This document shows positions 1 through 6,786 of a DNA stretch of 8,054 nt, one piece after another. Location: positions 1-8,054 of the forward strand of contig DXJM01000215.1 in assembly GCA_019057355.1 (NCBI GenBank). The letters are read 5' to 3'. Position 1 is the stretch's first letter. Each line of letters starts with the position of its first letter. Made by a program: the position numbers and the translations under genes. The notes under the pieces were generated by a model. The model saw only the letters and a program-made list of their open reading frames with translations, ran no database searches and was not told the DNA's origin. Origin of the DNA: Promethearchaeota archaeon (GTDB taxonomy: Archaea > Asgardarchaeota > Lokiarchaeia > Sigyniarchaeales > SOKP01).

Positions 1-16
1 CAATAAAATGTTACCT

Positions 17-53
17 AAAAAAAAAATAAAAAAAAAAAAAAGGAAAAAAAAAA
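17..53. repeat. Interrupted poly-A tract upstream of grpE
   Basis: Three homopolymer runs, A10 (17-26), A14 (28-41) and A10 (44-53), are separated only by T and GG. No TATA box, CIRCE-type inverted repeat or other recognisable heat-shock operator is visible in the 72 bases before grpE, so the grpE promoter probably lies left of the window. On the minus strand the tract is a long T run, which could terminate a minus-strand gene lying to the left. Runs of this length are also prone to replication slippage and sequencing length errors. Confidence 0.8.
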
Positions 54-72
54 GAGGATAACCGTTAAAAGT

Positions 73-762
73 ATGGGGAATGGGGGATTGATAGTGTTTG
101 ACAATGTATTTGGGGATTTTTTCAATGGTCGTCGAGCTCTCGAAGATCCACGAGATAAGGTAATGCTTTCAAGAGAAAAATATGAATTGCTTTTAGAAAA
201 AGCTCAAAAATTAGAAGTACTTTCAACAGAATTTAAGGAAATAAAAGCAAAGAATCATACCTTGAAAGAAGAAATTGAACAATTAAGGGAAGATGGGCGG
301 AAACTAAAAGAATTTGAAGAACAGAATAAAAAATACTTCAAATCTTTAGTTAGAGCAAGAGCGGATCTTGAAAATTTTAAAAAGATCTCTGAGCGCGATA
401 AACACAATTACACGAGATATGCTAATGAAAAAATGGTGAGAAAATTGATTGACCACTATGATGATTTATTAAGGGCTGAAAAGGTCATAGATACTCTAGT
501 AAATGGAGAATCGGTAAAGAAAGGATTCAAACTGCTAATAAAAAATTTTGAAAAGATTCTCTCCGATGAGGGTGTCATTCCAATGGACGTAATAGGAAAA
601 ATATTCGATCCCTACAAGCATGAAGTAAAATTAGTTAGAAATGATGATGATCTCCCAGATAATACAATATTAGAAGAATTAAATAGAGGTTATTTGTATA
701 ATAATGAAGTATTGAGACCAGCAATGGTCATCATATCAACAAAATCAAAAATTGAAAAATAA
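73..762 (+). CDS. grpE: GrpE, nucleotide exchange factor for DnaK
   Basis: GrpE is a cytosolic dimeric cochaperone that opens the DnaK nucleotide cleft, releasing ADP so that ATP can bind and substrate can leave. Residues about 32-110 form a long charged coiled coil. The family signature RARADLENFKK (94-104) is followed by the helical bundle (LLRAEKVIDTL, about 132-142). The C-terminal beta head, which touches DnaK, carries FDPYKHE (178-184) and TILEELNRGYLYNNEVLRPA (198-217). At 229 residues the protein is a normal to slightly long member. The start is uncertain: ATG 73 has only a distant GAGG (54-57), whereas GTG 94 follows a G-rich GGGGGA (82-87) by six bases and would remove seven residues. 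The segment before the coiled coil (FDNVFGDFFNGRRALEDP) is not typical of bacterial GrpE. The stop lies 29 bases before dnaK, which fits co-transcription. Confidence 0.95.
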   Translation: MGNGGLIVFDNVFGDFFNGRRALEDPRDKVMLSREKYELLLEKAQKLEVLSTEFKEIKAKNHTLKEEIEQLREDGRKLKEFEEQNKKYFKSLVRARADLENFKKISERDKHNYTRYANEKMVRKLIDHYDDLLRAEKVIDTLVNGESVKKGFKLLIKNFEKILSDEGVIPMDVIGKIFDPYKHEVKLVRNDDDLPDNTILEELNRGYLYNNEVLRPAMVIISTKSKIEK

Positions 763-791
763 ATAAACATAAAATAAAGGAGTGAAATAAT

Positions 792-2696
792 ATGGGAAAA
801 ATAATTGGAATCGATTTAGGAACGAGTAATTCAGCAGCCGCTGTATTGGTAGGCGGCAAGCCAACAATCATCCCTAGTGCTGAAGGAAATACATTAGGTG
901 GAAAAGCTTTTCCTTCATATGTTGCATTTACAAAAGATGGACAAAGATTAATAGGTGAACCAGCGAGACGCCAAGCTGTTTCGAATCCCGAGCGCACTAT
1001 TCAAGCGATAAAGCGAAAAATGGGCACGTCATATAAGGTATCCATCGATGGAAAAGATTACTCCCCTCAAGAAATTTCTGCAATGATCTTGAGAAAAATT
1101 AAAGAAGATTCAAGTGCATACTTAGGTGAAGAAGTAACCGATGCCATCATAACTGTACCTGCATATTTCAACGATAATCAACGCCAGGCGACTAAAGATG
1201 CGGGAAGGATCGCGGGATTAAATGTGAAACGTTTAATTAACGAACCTACAGCCGCAGCTGTCGCCTATGGCCTTGATAAAAAAGGTGCTTCCTTGAAGAT
1301 TGCAGTTTTAGACCTTGGAGGGGGAACCTTTGACGTGACCATAATGGAAATGGACAATCAAGTCTTTGAAGTCATATCAACAGCAGGAGATACGGCATTA
1401 GGAGGAACGGACATGGATAAAATCATTCTTGATCACTTGGTTGAAGAATTTAAGAATCAAGAGGGTGTAGACTTGAAGAAAGATCCTATGGCAATGCAGA
1501 GAATTCGAGAGGTTGCGGAAAAAGCAAAAATTGAACTATCTACTTCAATTTCTACGGATATAAATTTACCTTACATTACAGCTACAAATTCCGGGCCAAA
1601 GCACTTGAACATGAACTTGACAAGGGCTAAATTAGAACAGCTAATAGATCCTGTCATCAAACGATTAGATGCACCCATTAAAAAAGCATTACAAGATGCT
1701 GGACTCTCTAAAGGTGACGTAGATAAAGTCATATTGGTTGGAGGCCCTACGAGAATGCCTATCGTTCAAAAGAAATTTGAAGAATTTCTTGGGAAAACAC
1801 CAGAAAGAAGCATTGATCCAATGGAATGTGTTGCAATGGGTGCTGCAGTTCAAGGTGGAGTGCTCACAGGGGAAGTGGAAGATTTACTGTTATTAGACGT
1901 GACCCCGCTCTCATTAGGTGTTGAAACCTTGGGTGGAGTTTTTACTAAATTGATAGAGAGAAACACGACCATTCCTACAAAAAAGACGGAAGTATTCTCA
2001 ACAGCGGCAGATAATCAACCAGCGGTAGAAATACACGTTTTACAAGGAGAAAGGCCAAAAGCTGAAGATAACATTACATTAGGAAAATTTCATTTGACCG
2101 GGATTCCGCCTGCACCTAGAGGAATGCCACAAATAGAAGTTTCCTTTGATATCGATCAAAATGGTATTATAAATGTATCTGCTAAAGATAAGGGAACTGG
2201 TAAAAGTCAATCGATCACTATAACAGCTTCAACTAAAATGTCCGAGGAAGATATTAATCAAAAAGTTAGAGACGCTGAAAGACATGCTGATGAGGATAAA
2301 AGATTCAAGGAATTAACTGAAGCTAAAAACCATGCTGAAGCTTTAATTTATCAAACTGAAAAACTTCTAAAAGAAAATGAATCGGTAATCGGCGATTTAA
2401 AAGACGGTATACTAGCAAAGATATCCGATCTCAGGGCTACCATGGAATCAGGTGAAGTCATAAAAATGAAAAAAGCAACTGAAGCATTAGAGAAAGCCTT
2501 GCATGAAGTATCTACAAGAATGTACGGTCAACAAGCCGGACAAGGAGGATTTCAAGGGCCTCCTCCAGGAGGTATGGGTGGCACGCCTACGGGAGGATCC
2601 TATTCTTATGAAGGTAAAACCAAAGATGAAATAGAAGAAGAGAAATTCAGGAGAGCAAGTGAACAGGATGGTGTGGTGGACGCTGATTATGAATAA
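792..2696 (+). CDS. dnaK: DnaK, Hsp70 molecular chaperone
   Basis: DnaK is the ATP-driven cytosolic chaperone that binds exposed hydrophobic peptide segments. It works with GrpE and DnaJ in folding, and with ClpB in disaggregation. The actin-like ATPase domain shows phosphate-1 GIDLGTSNS (6-14), VPAYFNDNQRQAT (122-134), INEPTAAAVAYG (149-160), phosphate-2 LDLGGGTFDVT (173-183) and the adenosine motif VILVGGPTRMP (313-323). The interdomain linker DLLLLDVTPLSLG (364-376) leads to the substrate-binding beta domain (about 380-490) and helical lid (about 490-580). A Gly/Pro-rich tail (about 580-603) precedes a charged end that finishes DADYE. This is the bacterial tail style, not eukaryotic EEVD. 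The 634-residue length is normal. ATG 792 follows AGGAG (778-782) with nine bases between. Archaeal DnaK is generally attributed to ancient transfer from bacteria, and the close match to bacterial motifs agrees. Confidence 0.98.
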   Translation: MGKIIGIDLGTSNSAAAVLVGGKPTIIPSAEGNTLGGKAFPSYVAFTKDGQRLIGEPARRQAVSNPERTIQAIKRKMGTSYKVSIDGKDYSPQEISAMILRKIKEDSSAYLGEEVTDAIITVPAYFNDNQRQATKDAGRIAGLNVKRLINEPTAAAVAYGLDKKGASLKIAVLDLGGGTFDVTIMEMDNQVFEVISTAGDTALGGTDMDKIILDHLVEEFKNQEGVDLKKDPMAMQRIREVAEKAKIELSTSISTDINLPYITATNSGPKHLNMNLTRAKLEQLIDPVIKRLDAPIKKALQDAGLSKGDVDKVILVGGPTRMPIVQKKFEEFLGKTPERSIDPMECVAMGAAVQGGVLTGEVEDLLLLDVTPLSLGVETLGGVFTKLIERNTTIPTKKTEVFSTAADNQPAVEIHVLQGERPKAEDNITLGKFHLTGIPPAPRGMPQIEVSFDIDQNGIINVSAKDKGTGKSQSITITASTKMSEEDINQKVRDAERHADEDKRFKELTEAKNHAEALIYQTEKLLKENESVIGDLKDGILAKISDLRATMESGEVIKMKKATEALEKALHEVSTRMYGQQAGQGGFQGPPPGGMGGTPTGGSYSYEGKTKDEIEEEKFRRASEQDGVVDADYE

Positions 2697-2715
2697 TTTT
2701 TTTTTTAATTTTTTT
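2697..2715 (+). terminator. T-tract terminator after dnaK
   Basis: The pattern T10-AA-T7 begins on the base after the dnaK stop codon. Archaeal RNA polymerase terminates at T-rich tracts without needing a hairpin, so this is a strong candidate for ending grpE-dnaK transcription. Termination need not be complete, and some transcripts may read through into dnaJ-clpB. Confidence 0.65.
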
Positions 2716-2720
2716 ATAAA
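2713..2720 (+). promoter_or_regulatory. TATA-like box upstream of dnaJ
   Basis: TTTATAAA matches the archaeal TATA consensus and sits at the end of the T-tract after dnaK. With usual archaeal spacing (about 25 bases from the box centre), transcription would start near 2741-2744. That is inside the tRNA-like element and about 80 bases before the dnaJ start. It could therefore be a separate dnaJ-clpB promoter. Such AT-rich matches also occur by chance in DNA of this composition. Confidence 0.4.
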
Positions 2721-2724
2721 ATAA

Positions 2725-2802
2725 AGGTTTGCAACAAATATTGGATCATGAAGAGAATCAAGAATCTCTTCATACAAGCAGGTTCGATTCCTGCCGGACC
2801 TA
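2725..2802 (+). ncRNA. tRNA-like element between dnaK and dnaJ (atypical or degenerate tRNA)
   Basis: The 3' half is a textbook tRNA end. The T stem GCAGG/CCTGC (2778-2782, 2790-2794) encloses the loop TTCGATT (2783-2789). CGGACCT (2795-2801) follows and pairs over all seven positions with AGGTTTG (2725-2731), two pairs being G-T. A unpaired 2802 fits a discriminator, and CCA is not encoded. The middle is not standard. No D stem can be drawn in 2732-2747, although a GG (2743-2744) could dock on the T loop. The anticodon arm is replaced by a 9-bp perfect helix (2748-2756 with 2765-2773) around an 8-base loop. A 7-base near-tandem duplication (2754-2760, 2761-2767) enlarges this arm. Removing one copy restores a 5-bp stem, 7-base loop and 5-base variable region, but without U33. 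In the full loop, T-CAA-G (2758-2762) could be read as a Leu(CAA) anticodon, yet the long variable arm of tRNA-Leu is absent. It may be a decayed tRNA, a processing signal or a structured dnaJ leader. Confidence 0.65.
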
Positions 2803-2825
2803 TTAAGTAAGAAGGTGGTAAAATA

Positions 2826-3842
2826 ATGGCAAAAAATTATTATCAAGTATTAGGATTGGATAAGAATGCAACTAAAGATGAAATTAAAAGAGCATTCCGC
2901 AAGCTAGCAAGAAAATATCATCCTGATGTAAACCCGGATGAAAAAAAATCGGGTGAAAAATTCAAGGAAATAAACGAAGCATATAGTATATTAAGTGATG
3001 ATAAAAAGCGCGAAATGTATGATAAATTTGGAGTTGTAGAAGGAGACCCTTCCTCATATCAACAATGGGGTGATGGAATGCCTGGAGGAGGAAGAGTTCA
3101 TAGAGGTCCAGATGGCACAACCTATTATTATTCGACTTCAGGAACCCCAGGAGGATTTGACTTCAGTGAAATCTTTGGTAAGGGTAGAAAATCAAAGAAT
3201 TCTAGCGGAGCTGGAGGTTTTGATTTTTTCAATGATTTAGGTGATATTTTTGATGTTTTTACCAAACAAGGAACGAGCTCCAGGGTAAGAGATGAAGGCT
3301 TTGGAAACCGTCCCATCGAAGGTGATGATTTGAGATATGATATGGAAATTGACTTTATGGATGCGTTTAATGGGGGTCAAAGGAAAATTTCATATCAGGA
3401 TCCAAACACCAGACAACAAAGCACGCTTACGGTAAAAATTCCTAGAGGCATTAAAGACCAGCAAAAACTGCGTTTAAAAGGAAAAGGCATGCCGGGTATG
3501 AATGGAGGTCCACCTGGAGATTTATATATTAATGTTAATATTAGACCACATCCTCGTTTTAAATTGGAAGGAGATGATATTTATACTGAAAAAGAAATTC
3601 CTTTTACTACAGCGGTATTAGGAGGAAAAATTGACGTTCCTGGAATAGAAAAGGTTTTAAGCGTGACGGTACCTGCCGGGACTAAGGATGGATCATTGTT
3701 ACGGTTAAAAAATCAAGGATTTTATAAAACAGGATCAGAAGAAAGGGGAAACCAATTAGTGGAAATAAAAATTGAAATACCAAAAAACCTTAATAAACAA
3801 CAAAAAGAATTGCTTGAGAAGTTGAAAAAAATTGGTTTGTAG
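2826..3842 (+). CDS. dnaJ: DnaJ-type J-domain cochaperone, class B (no zinc finger)
   Basis: This Hsp40 cochaperone captures unfolded protein and stimulates DnaK ATP hydrolysis. The J domain occupies residues 1-69 with the catalytic HPD at 32-34. A Gly/Phe-rich region (about 72-160) carries repeated FDF/DIF-type segments (FDFSEIF 111-117, FDFFNDLGDIFDVF 132-145). Two C-terminal beta domains follow: CTD I from about 169 (LRYDMEIDFMDAFNGG), CTD II from about 244, and a terminal helix. The four CxxCxGxG zinc repeats of classical DnaJ are absent, and the 338-residue protein has no cysteine at all. That makes it class B (CbpA/DNAJB-like), although its position in the dnaK locus supports the dnaJ name. 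ATG 2826 follows AAGGTGGT (2812-2819) at good spacing. clpB begins 14 bases after the stop, so the two are probably co-transcribed. Confidence 0.93.
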   Translation: MAKNYYQVLGLDKNATKDEIKRAFRKLARKYHPDVNPDEKKSGEKFKEINEAYSILSDDKKREMYDKFGVVEGDPSSYQQWGDGMPGGGRVHRGPDGTTYYYSTSGTPGGFDFSEIFGKGRKSKNSSGAGGFDFFNDLGDIFDVFTKQGTSSRVRDEGFGNRPIEGDDLRYDMEIDFMDAFNGGQRKISYQDPNTRQQSTLTVKIPRGIKDQQKLRLKGKGMPGMNGGPPGDLYINVNIRPHPRFKLEGDDIYTEKEIPFTTAVLGGKIDVPGIEKVLSVTVPAGTKDGSLLRLKNQGFYKTGSEERGNQLVEIKIEIPKNLNKQQKELLEKLKKIGL

Positions 3843-3856
3843 GTGTCAGATAAAAA

Positions 3857-6454
3857 ATGATGAAATTCGATAAATTCACGATTAAAGTTCAAGAAGCCAT
3901 AATGGCTGCTCGAGGGTTGGCTCAAGAGCGAAATCAACAGCAAGTTGAACCCTTTCATGTATTTATAGCTTTAGTAGATCAACAAGAAGGCATTACTTCA
4001 CCCCTCTTACAAAAATTAGGTGTTGATATTCGACAAGTCTTGAGCGATGTATTCAAGGAAATCAGCAAATTACCCAGTGTAACTGGATCAGGAGCCTCTG
4101 ATCTGGTGCTTTCAAGAGAAAGCAGCACGCTTTTTGATGCTGCCTGGAAAGAAGCTGATGCATTAAGGGACCAATTTTTAAGCACCGAGCACTTACTCAT
4201 TGCCATGAGTTCAAACGGTTCACTTTCGATAAATCCCATTTTTAAAAAACACGGGATAACAAAGGATCGGATATTACAAGCTCTAGTGAGCATTAGAGGG
4301 CATCAAACAATAATTGATCAAGATCCTGAAGGCAAGTACCAGGCAATTGGGAAATATAGCCGAAATTTGACCGATTTGGCAAGAAGGGGGAAACTCGATC
4401 CTGTTATTGGTAGAGATGATGAAATACGCCGGTTAATGCACATTCTTTCAAGAAGGACAAAAAATAATCCCGTCTTAATTGGAGAAGCAGGTGTGGGAAA
4501 GACGGCCATTGTTGAAGGGCTCGCATTAAGAATTGCAAGCAATGATGTCCCCGATTCTTTAAAAGAAAAGGATGTTCTTTCCTTAGACTTGGGAGCCCTT
4601 ATTGCTGGAGCAAAATATAGGGGTGAATTTGAAGACAGATTGAAAGCATTTCTAAAAGAAGTTGAAAAAGGTGAAGGAAAATACATTCTCTTCATCGATG
4701 AGTTGCATACCCTCGTAGGTGCGGGTGCTGCTCAAGGAGCGATTGATGCTTCAAACATGTTAAAACCAGCATTAGCTAGAGGGGAGTTGAGATGCGTTGG
4801 CGCTACTACTTTGGATGAATATCGGAAATATATTGAGAATGACACCGCTTTAACTCGAAGATTTCAAACAATTTATGTTTCCGAACCCCTTGTAGAAGAT
4901 TCAATTGGGATCCTGAGAGGATTGAAGGAAAAATATGAAATCCATCATGGCGTGAGGATTACAGATGCGGCAATAATTGCTGCCGTGACGCTATCACATC
5001 GCTATATATCAGATAGATTCTTGCCTGATAAAGCAATTGACTTGATGGACGAAGCAGCTTCACGTTTAAGAATTGAAATCGATAGCATGCCCACAGAAAT
5101 TGATGAAATTGAGCGAAAAATCATACAATTGCAAATTCAAAAAGAAGCCTTAAAAAAGGAAAAGGATAAATCATGTGATGATAAAATAGAAAAAATTAAC
5201 GAAGAATTGCGCAATTTAGAGGAACAAAGAGATGCAATGAAAGTCCAGTGGCACAATGAAAAGGATGTTATTTCTAAAATTAATGAAATACAAAAAAAGA
5301 TGGAAGCTACCAAGATTGAGGCTGAGAGGGCGGAAAAACAAGGTGATTTAGAAAAAGCCGCTGAATTGACATATGGTGTTCTCAATCAATTAAAAAAAGA
5401 ATTAGATAAATGCAACAACGATCTGCATGACATACAAAAAAATAAAACAATGCTAAAACAAGAAGTAGATGAGGAAGATATTGCAAAAATAGTTTCTCAA
5501 TGGACAGGAGTTCCCGTATCAAGAATGCTTGAAGGTGAACGTGAAAAATTACTTAAAATGGAGAAAAGATTACAAAAACGGGTGATTGGACAAGATGAAG
5601 CTTTAATTCTTATTTCTAATGCTATTAGACGCGCTAGAGCAGGAATCCAAGATCCTGATAGGCCTATTGGGTCATTTATTTTTATGGGACCTACTGGAGT
5701 CGGGAAAACTGAAACAGCAAAGGCGTTGGCAGAATTTCTTTTTGATACCGAAAATGCCATGGTGAGAATCGATATGTCTGAATTCATGGAAAAACACAGC
5801 GTTGCAAGGTTAATTGGTGCGCCTCCTGGTTACGTGGGATATGATGAAGGTGGTTTTCTGACGGAAGCTGTTAGACGCAGGCCATATTCTGTAATATTAT
5901 TTGATGAAATTGAAAAAGCACATCCTGACGTTTTTAACGTTCTCTTGCAAATCATGGATGACGGAAGGTTAACAGATGGGCATGGAAGAACAGTTGATTT
6001 TAAAAATACCATCATTATAATGACAAGCAATGTTGGTAGTGAGTATATTATTGATGCAAATACTTCAAATAAAGATTTTGATAAGGAATTGATTTTAAAC
6101 GCGCTGAAAAACTACTTTAGACCCGAATTTCTGAATCGTGTTGATGATATCGTCATATTTAAATTTTTAAAAAAGGAACAGATAAAAAATATTGTCGATA
6201 TTCAAGTAAGCAAACTAAATCAGATATTGAAAGAGCATGGAATTACACTTAACCTTACTAAAAATGCAATTACATTCCTAAGTGAAAAAGGATTTGACCC
6301 GAACTATGGTGCAAGACCCCTAAAAAGAGCAATACAAACTTATATACAAAATCCCCTTTCATTAAAGATTTTGGAAGGTGACTTCTTAGAAAATGATATT
6401 GTTCGAGCTGATGTTAATAAAAAAAATGAACTTGAATTCGAAAAAATAAATTAA
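3857..6454 (+). CDS. clpB: ClpB, Hsp100 protein disaggregase
   Basis: ClpB is a hexameric AAA+ machine that threads aggregated proteins through its central pore and passes them to DnaK. The N domain (1-145) holds the paired Clp_N repeats. NBD1 has Walker A GEAGVGKT (209-216), pore loop KYRGEFE (253-259) and Walker B ILFIDE (277-282). A long coiled-coil middle domain (about 405-535), the DnaK docking element that separates ClpB from ClpA/ClpC types, follows. NBD2 has Walker A GPTGVGKT (611-618), pore loop GYVGYDEGG (658-666), Walker B VILFDE (679-684), FRPEFLNRVD (754-763) and sensor-2 GARPLKR (818-824). No IGL/IGF-type loop for a protease partner was noticed in NBD2. All catalytic motifs look intact, and 865 residues is close to bacterial ClpB. 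Two adjacent ATGs (3857, 3860) are possible starts. AGGTG (3841-3845) overlaps the dnaJ stop codon. Confidence 0.97.
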   Translation: MMKFDKFTIKVQEAIMAARGLAQERNQQQVEPFHVFIALVDQQEGITSPLLQKLGVDIRQVLSDVFKEISKLPSVTGSGASDLVLSRESSTLFDAAWKEADALRDQFLSTEHLLIAMSSNGSLSINPIFKKHGITKDRILQALVSIRGHQTIIDQDPEGKYQAIGKYSRNLTDLARRGKLDPVIGRDDEIRRLMHILSRRTKNNPVLIGEAGVGKTAIVEGLALRIASNDVPDSLKEKDVLSLDLGALIAGAKYRGEFEDRLKAFLKEVEKGEGKYILFIDELHTLVGAGAAQGAIDASNMLKPALARGELRCVGATTLDEYRKYIENDTALTRRFQTIYVSEPLVEDSIGILRGLKEKYEIHHGVRITDAAIIAAVTLSHRYISDRFLPDKAIDLMDEAASRLRIEIDSMPTEIDEIERKIIQLQIQKEALKKEKDKSCDDKIEKINEELRNLEEQRDAMKVQWHNEKDVISKINEIQKKMEATKIEAERAEKQGDLEKAAELTYGVLNQLKKELDKCNNDLHDIQKNKTMLKQEVDEEDIAKIVSQWTGVPVSRMLEGEREKLLKMEKRLQKRVIGQDEALILISNAIRRARAGIQDPDRPIGSFIFMGPTGVGKTETAKALAEFLFDTENAMVRIDMSEFMEKHSVARLIGAPPGYVGYDEGGFLTEAVRRRPYSVILFDEIEKAHPDVFNVLLQIMDDGRLTDGHGRTVDFKNTIIIMTSNVGSEYIIDANTSNKDFDKELILNALKNYFRPEFLNRVDDIVIFKFLKKEQIKNIVDIQVSKLNQILKEHGITLNLTKNAITFLSEKGFDPNYGARPLKRAIQTYIQNPLSLKILEGDFLENDIVRADVNKKNELEFEKIN

Positions 6455-6471
6455 GCAAGCTTATTTTTTTT
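6452..6471 (+). terminator. Terminator after clpB
   Basis: TAAGC-AA-GCTTA (6452-6463), a short perfect inverted repeat with only a two-base gap, is followed at once by T8 (6464-6471). The repeat includes the clpB stop codon. The T run alone would suffice for archaeal termination, and the hairpin is too tight to be sure it forms. Confidence 0.6.
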
Positions 6472-6703
6472 CAAAATTTCTAATTTTTATTCTGAATTTC
6501 TATGATTTGTCACGCTATTAGAGAAACACCCCAAGAATAAAGTGGTCTATGTTTTCTTATTTAGATTTATTTTGAGTCTTTTAGGTGTAAAATCATAGCT
6601 GATAACTGTAAAATTCTAAACCTAATTAAAATAAGTGAAAATATCTAGAAAAAATATGAATTTTAGAATGATTTATTTTGATCAAATAATAATGTGATGA
6701 TAA

Positions 6704-6711
6704 TTTATATA
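6704..6711 (+). promoter_or_regulatory. TATA-like box 1 for the longin-like gene
   Basis: TTTATATA agrees with the archaeal TATA consensus. Standard spacing predicts a start of transcription near 6732, giving a leader of about 55 bases before ATG 6787. It competes with a second box at 6731-6738. Confidence 0.45.
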
Positions 6712-6730
6712 TGAGAATCGCCATAAATAG

Positions 6731-6738
6731 TATATAAG
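6731..6738 (+). promoter_or_regulatory. TATA-like box 2 for the longin-like gene
   Basis: TATATAAG is a second TATA-like match. Standard spacing predicts a transcript start near 6760 and a short leader of about 27 bases. The first copy of the 12-base direct repeat abuts it directly, so a protein bound there would interfere with this promoter. Confidence 0.45.
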
Positions 6739-6775
6739 ATTATTTCAAAAAATATAAGTTAAAATTATTTCAAAA
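6739..6775 (+). repeat. 12-base direct repeat in the promoter/leader
   Basis: ATTATTTCAAAA occurs at 6739-6750 and again at 6764-6775, exactly 25 bases apart start to start. The copies lie just downstream of TATA-like box 2 and just before the start codon, where an operator would sit. The low complexity of the surrounding DNA means chance or a small duplication is also possible. Confidence 0.6.
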
Positions 6776-6786
6776 TGGGATAATTA

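Larger units (their letters stand above)
6472..6786. other. Gene-free AT-rich interval with upstream region of the longin-like gene
   Basis: No convincing coding frame or RNA gene is visible on either strand. The first part (to about 6670) is AT-rich with an 8-base inverted repeat (ATTCTAAA near 6613-6620, TTTAGAAT near 6662-6669) about 40 bases apart, too far to call a hairpin with confidence. The perfect palindrome TTTGATCAAA (6677-6686) lies about 18 bases before the first TATA-like box, a position suited to a regulator site. The last 85 bases hold two TATA-like boxes and a direct repeat, listed separately. Confidence 0.6.

Noticed and set aside
1..72. CIRCE or similar heat-shock operator before grpE
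   Set aside because: No TTAGCACTC-type inverted repeat is present, and the region is almost all A.
2725..2802. Calling this a functional tRNA-Leu(CAA) or tRNA-Phe(GAA)
   Set aside because: CAA in the loop lacks the long variable arm expected for tRNA-Leu. A GAA reading (2750-2752) needs a mismatched stem and leaves no room for a D arm. No anticodon can be assigned safely.
2487..2846. Minus-strand open frame of 119 codons across the dnaK-dnaJ junction
   Set aside because: It is antisense to the dnaK 3' end and the T-tract, and its residues (runs of Phe, Ile, Lys) reflect homopolymer DNA. No family resemblance.
6693..6699. GTGATGA resembling a C box of a C/D guide RNA
   Set aside because: No CTGA D box lies at a suitable distance downstream, and no terminal stem is present.
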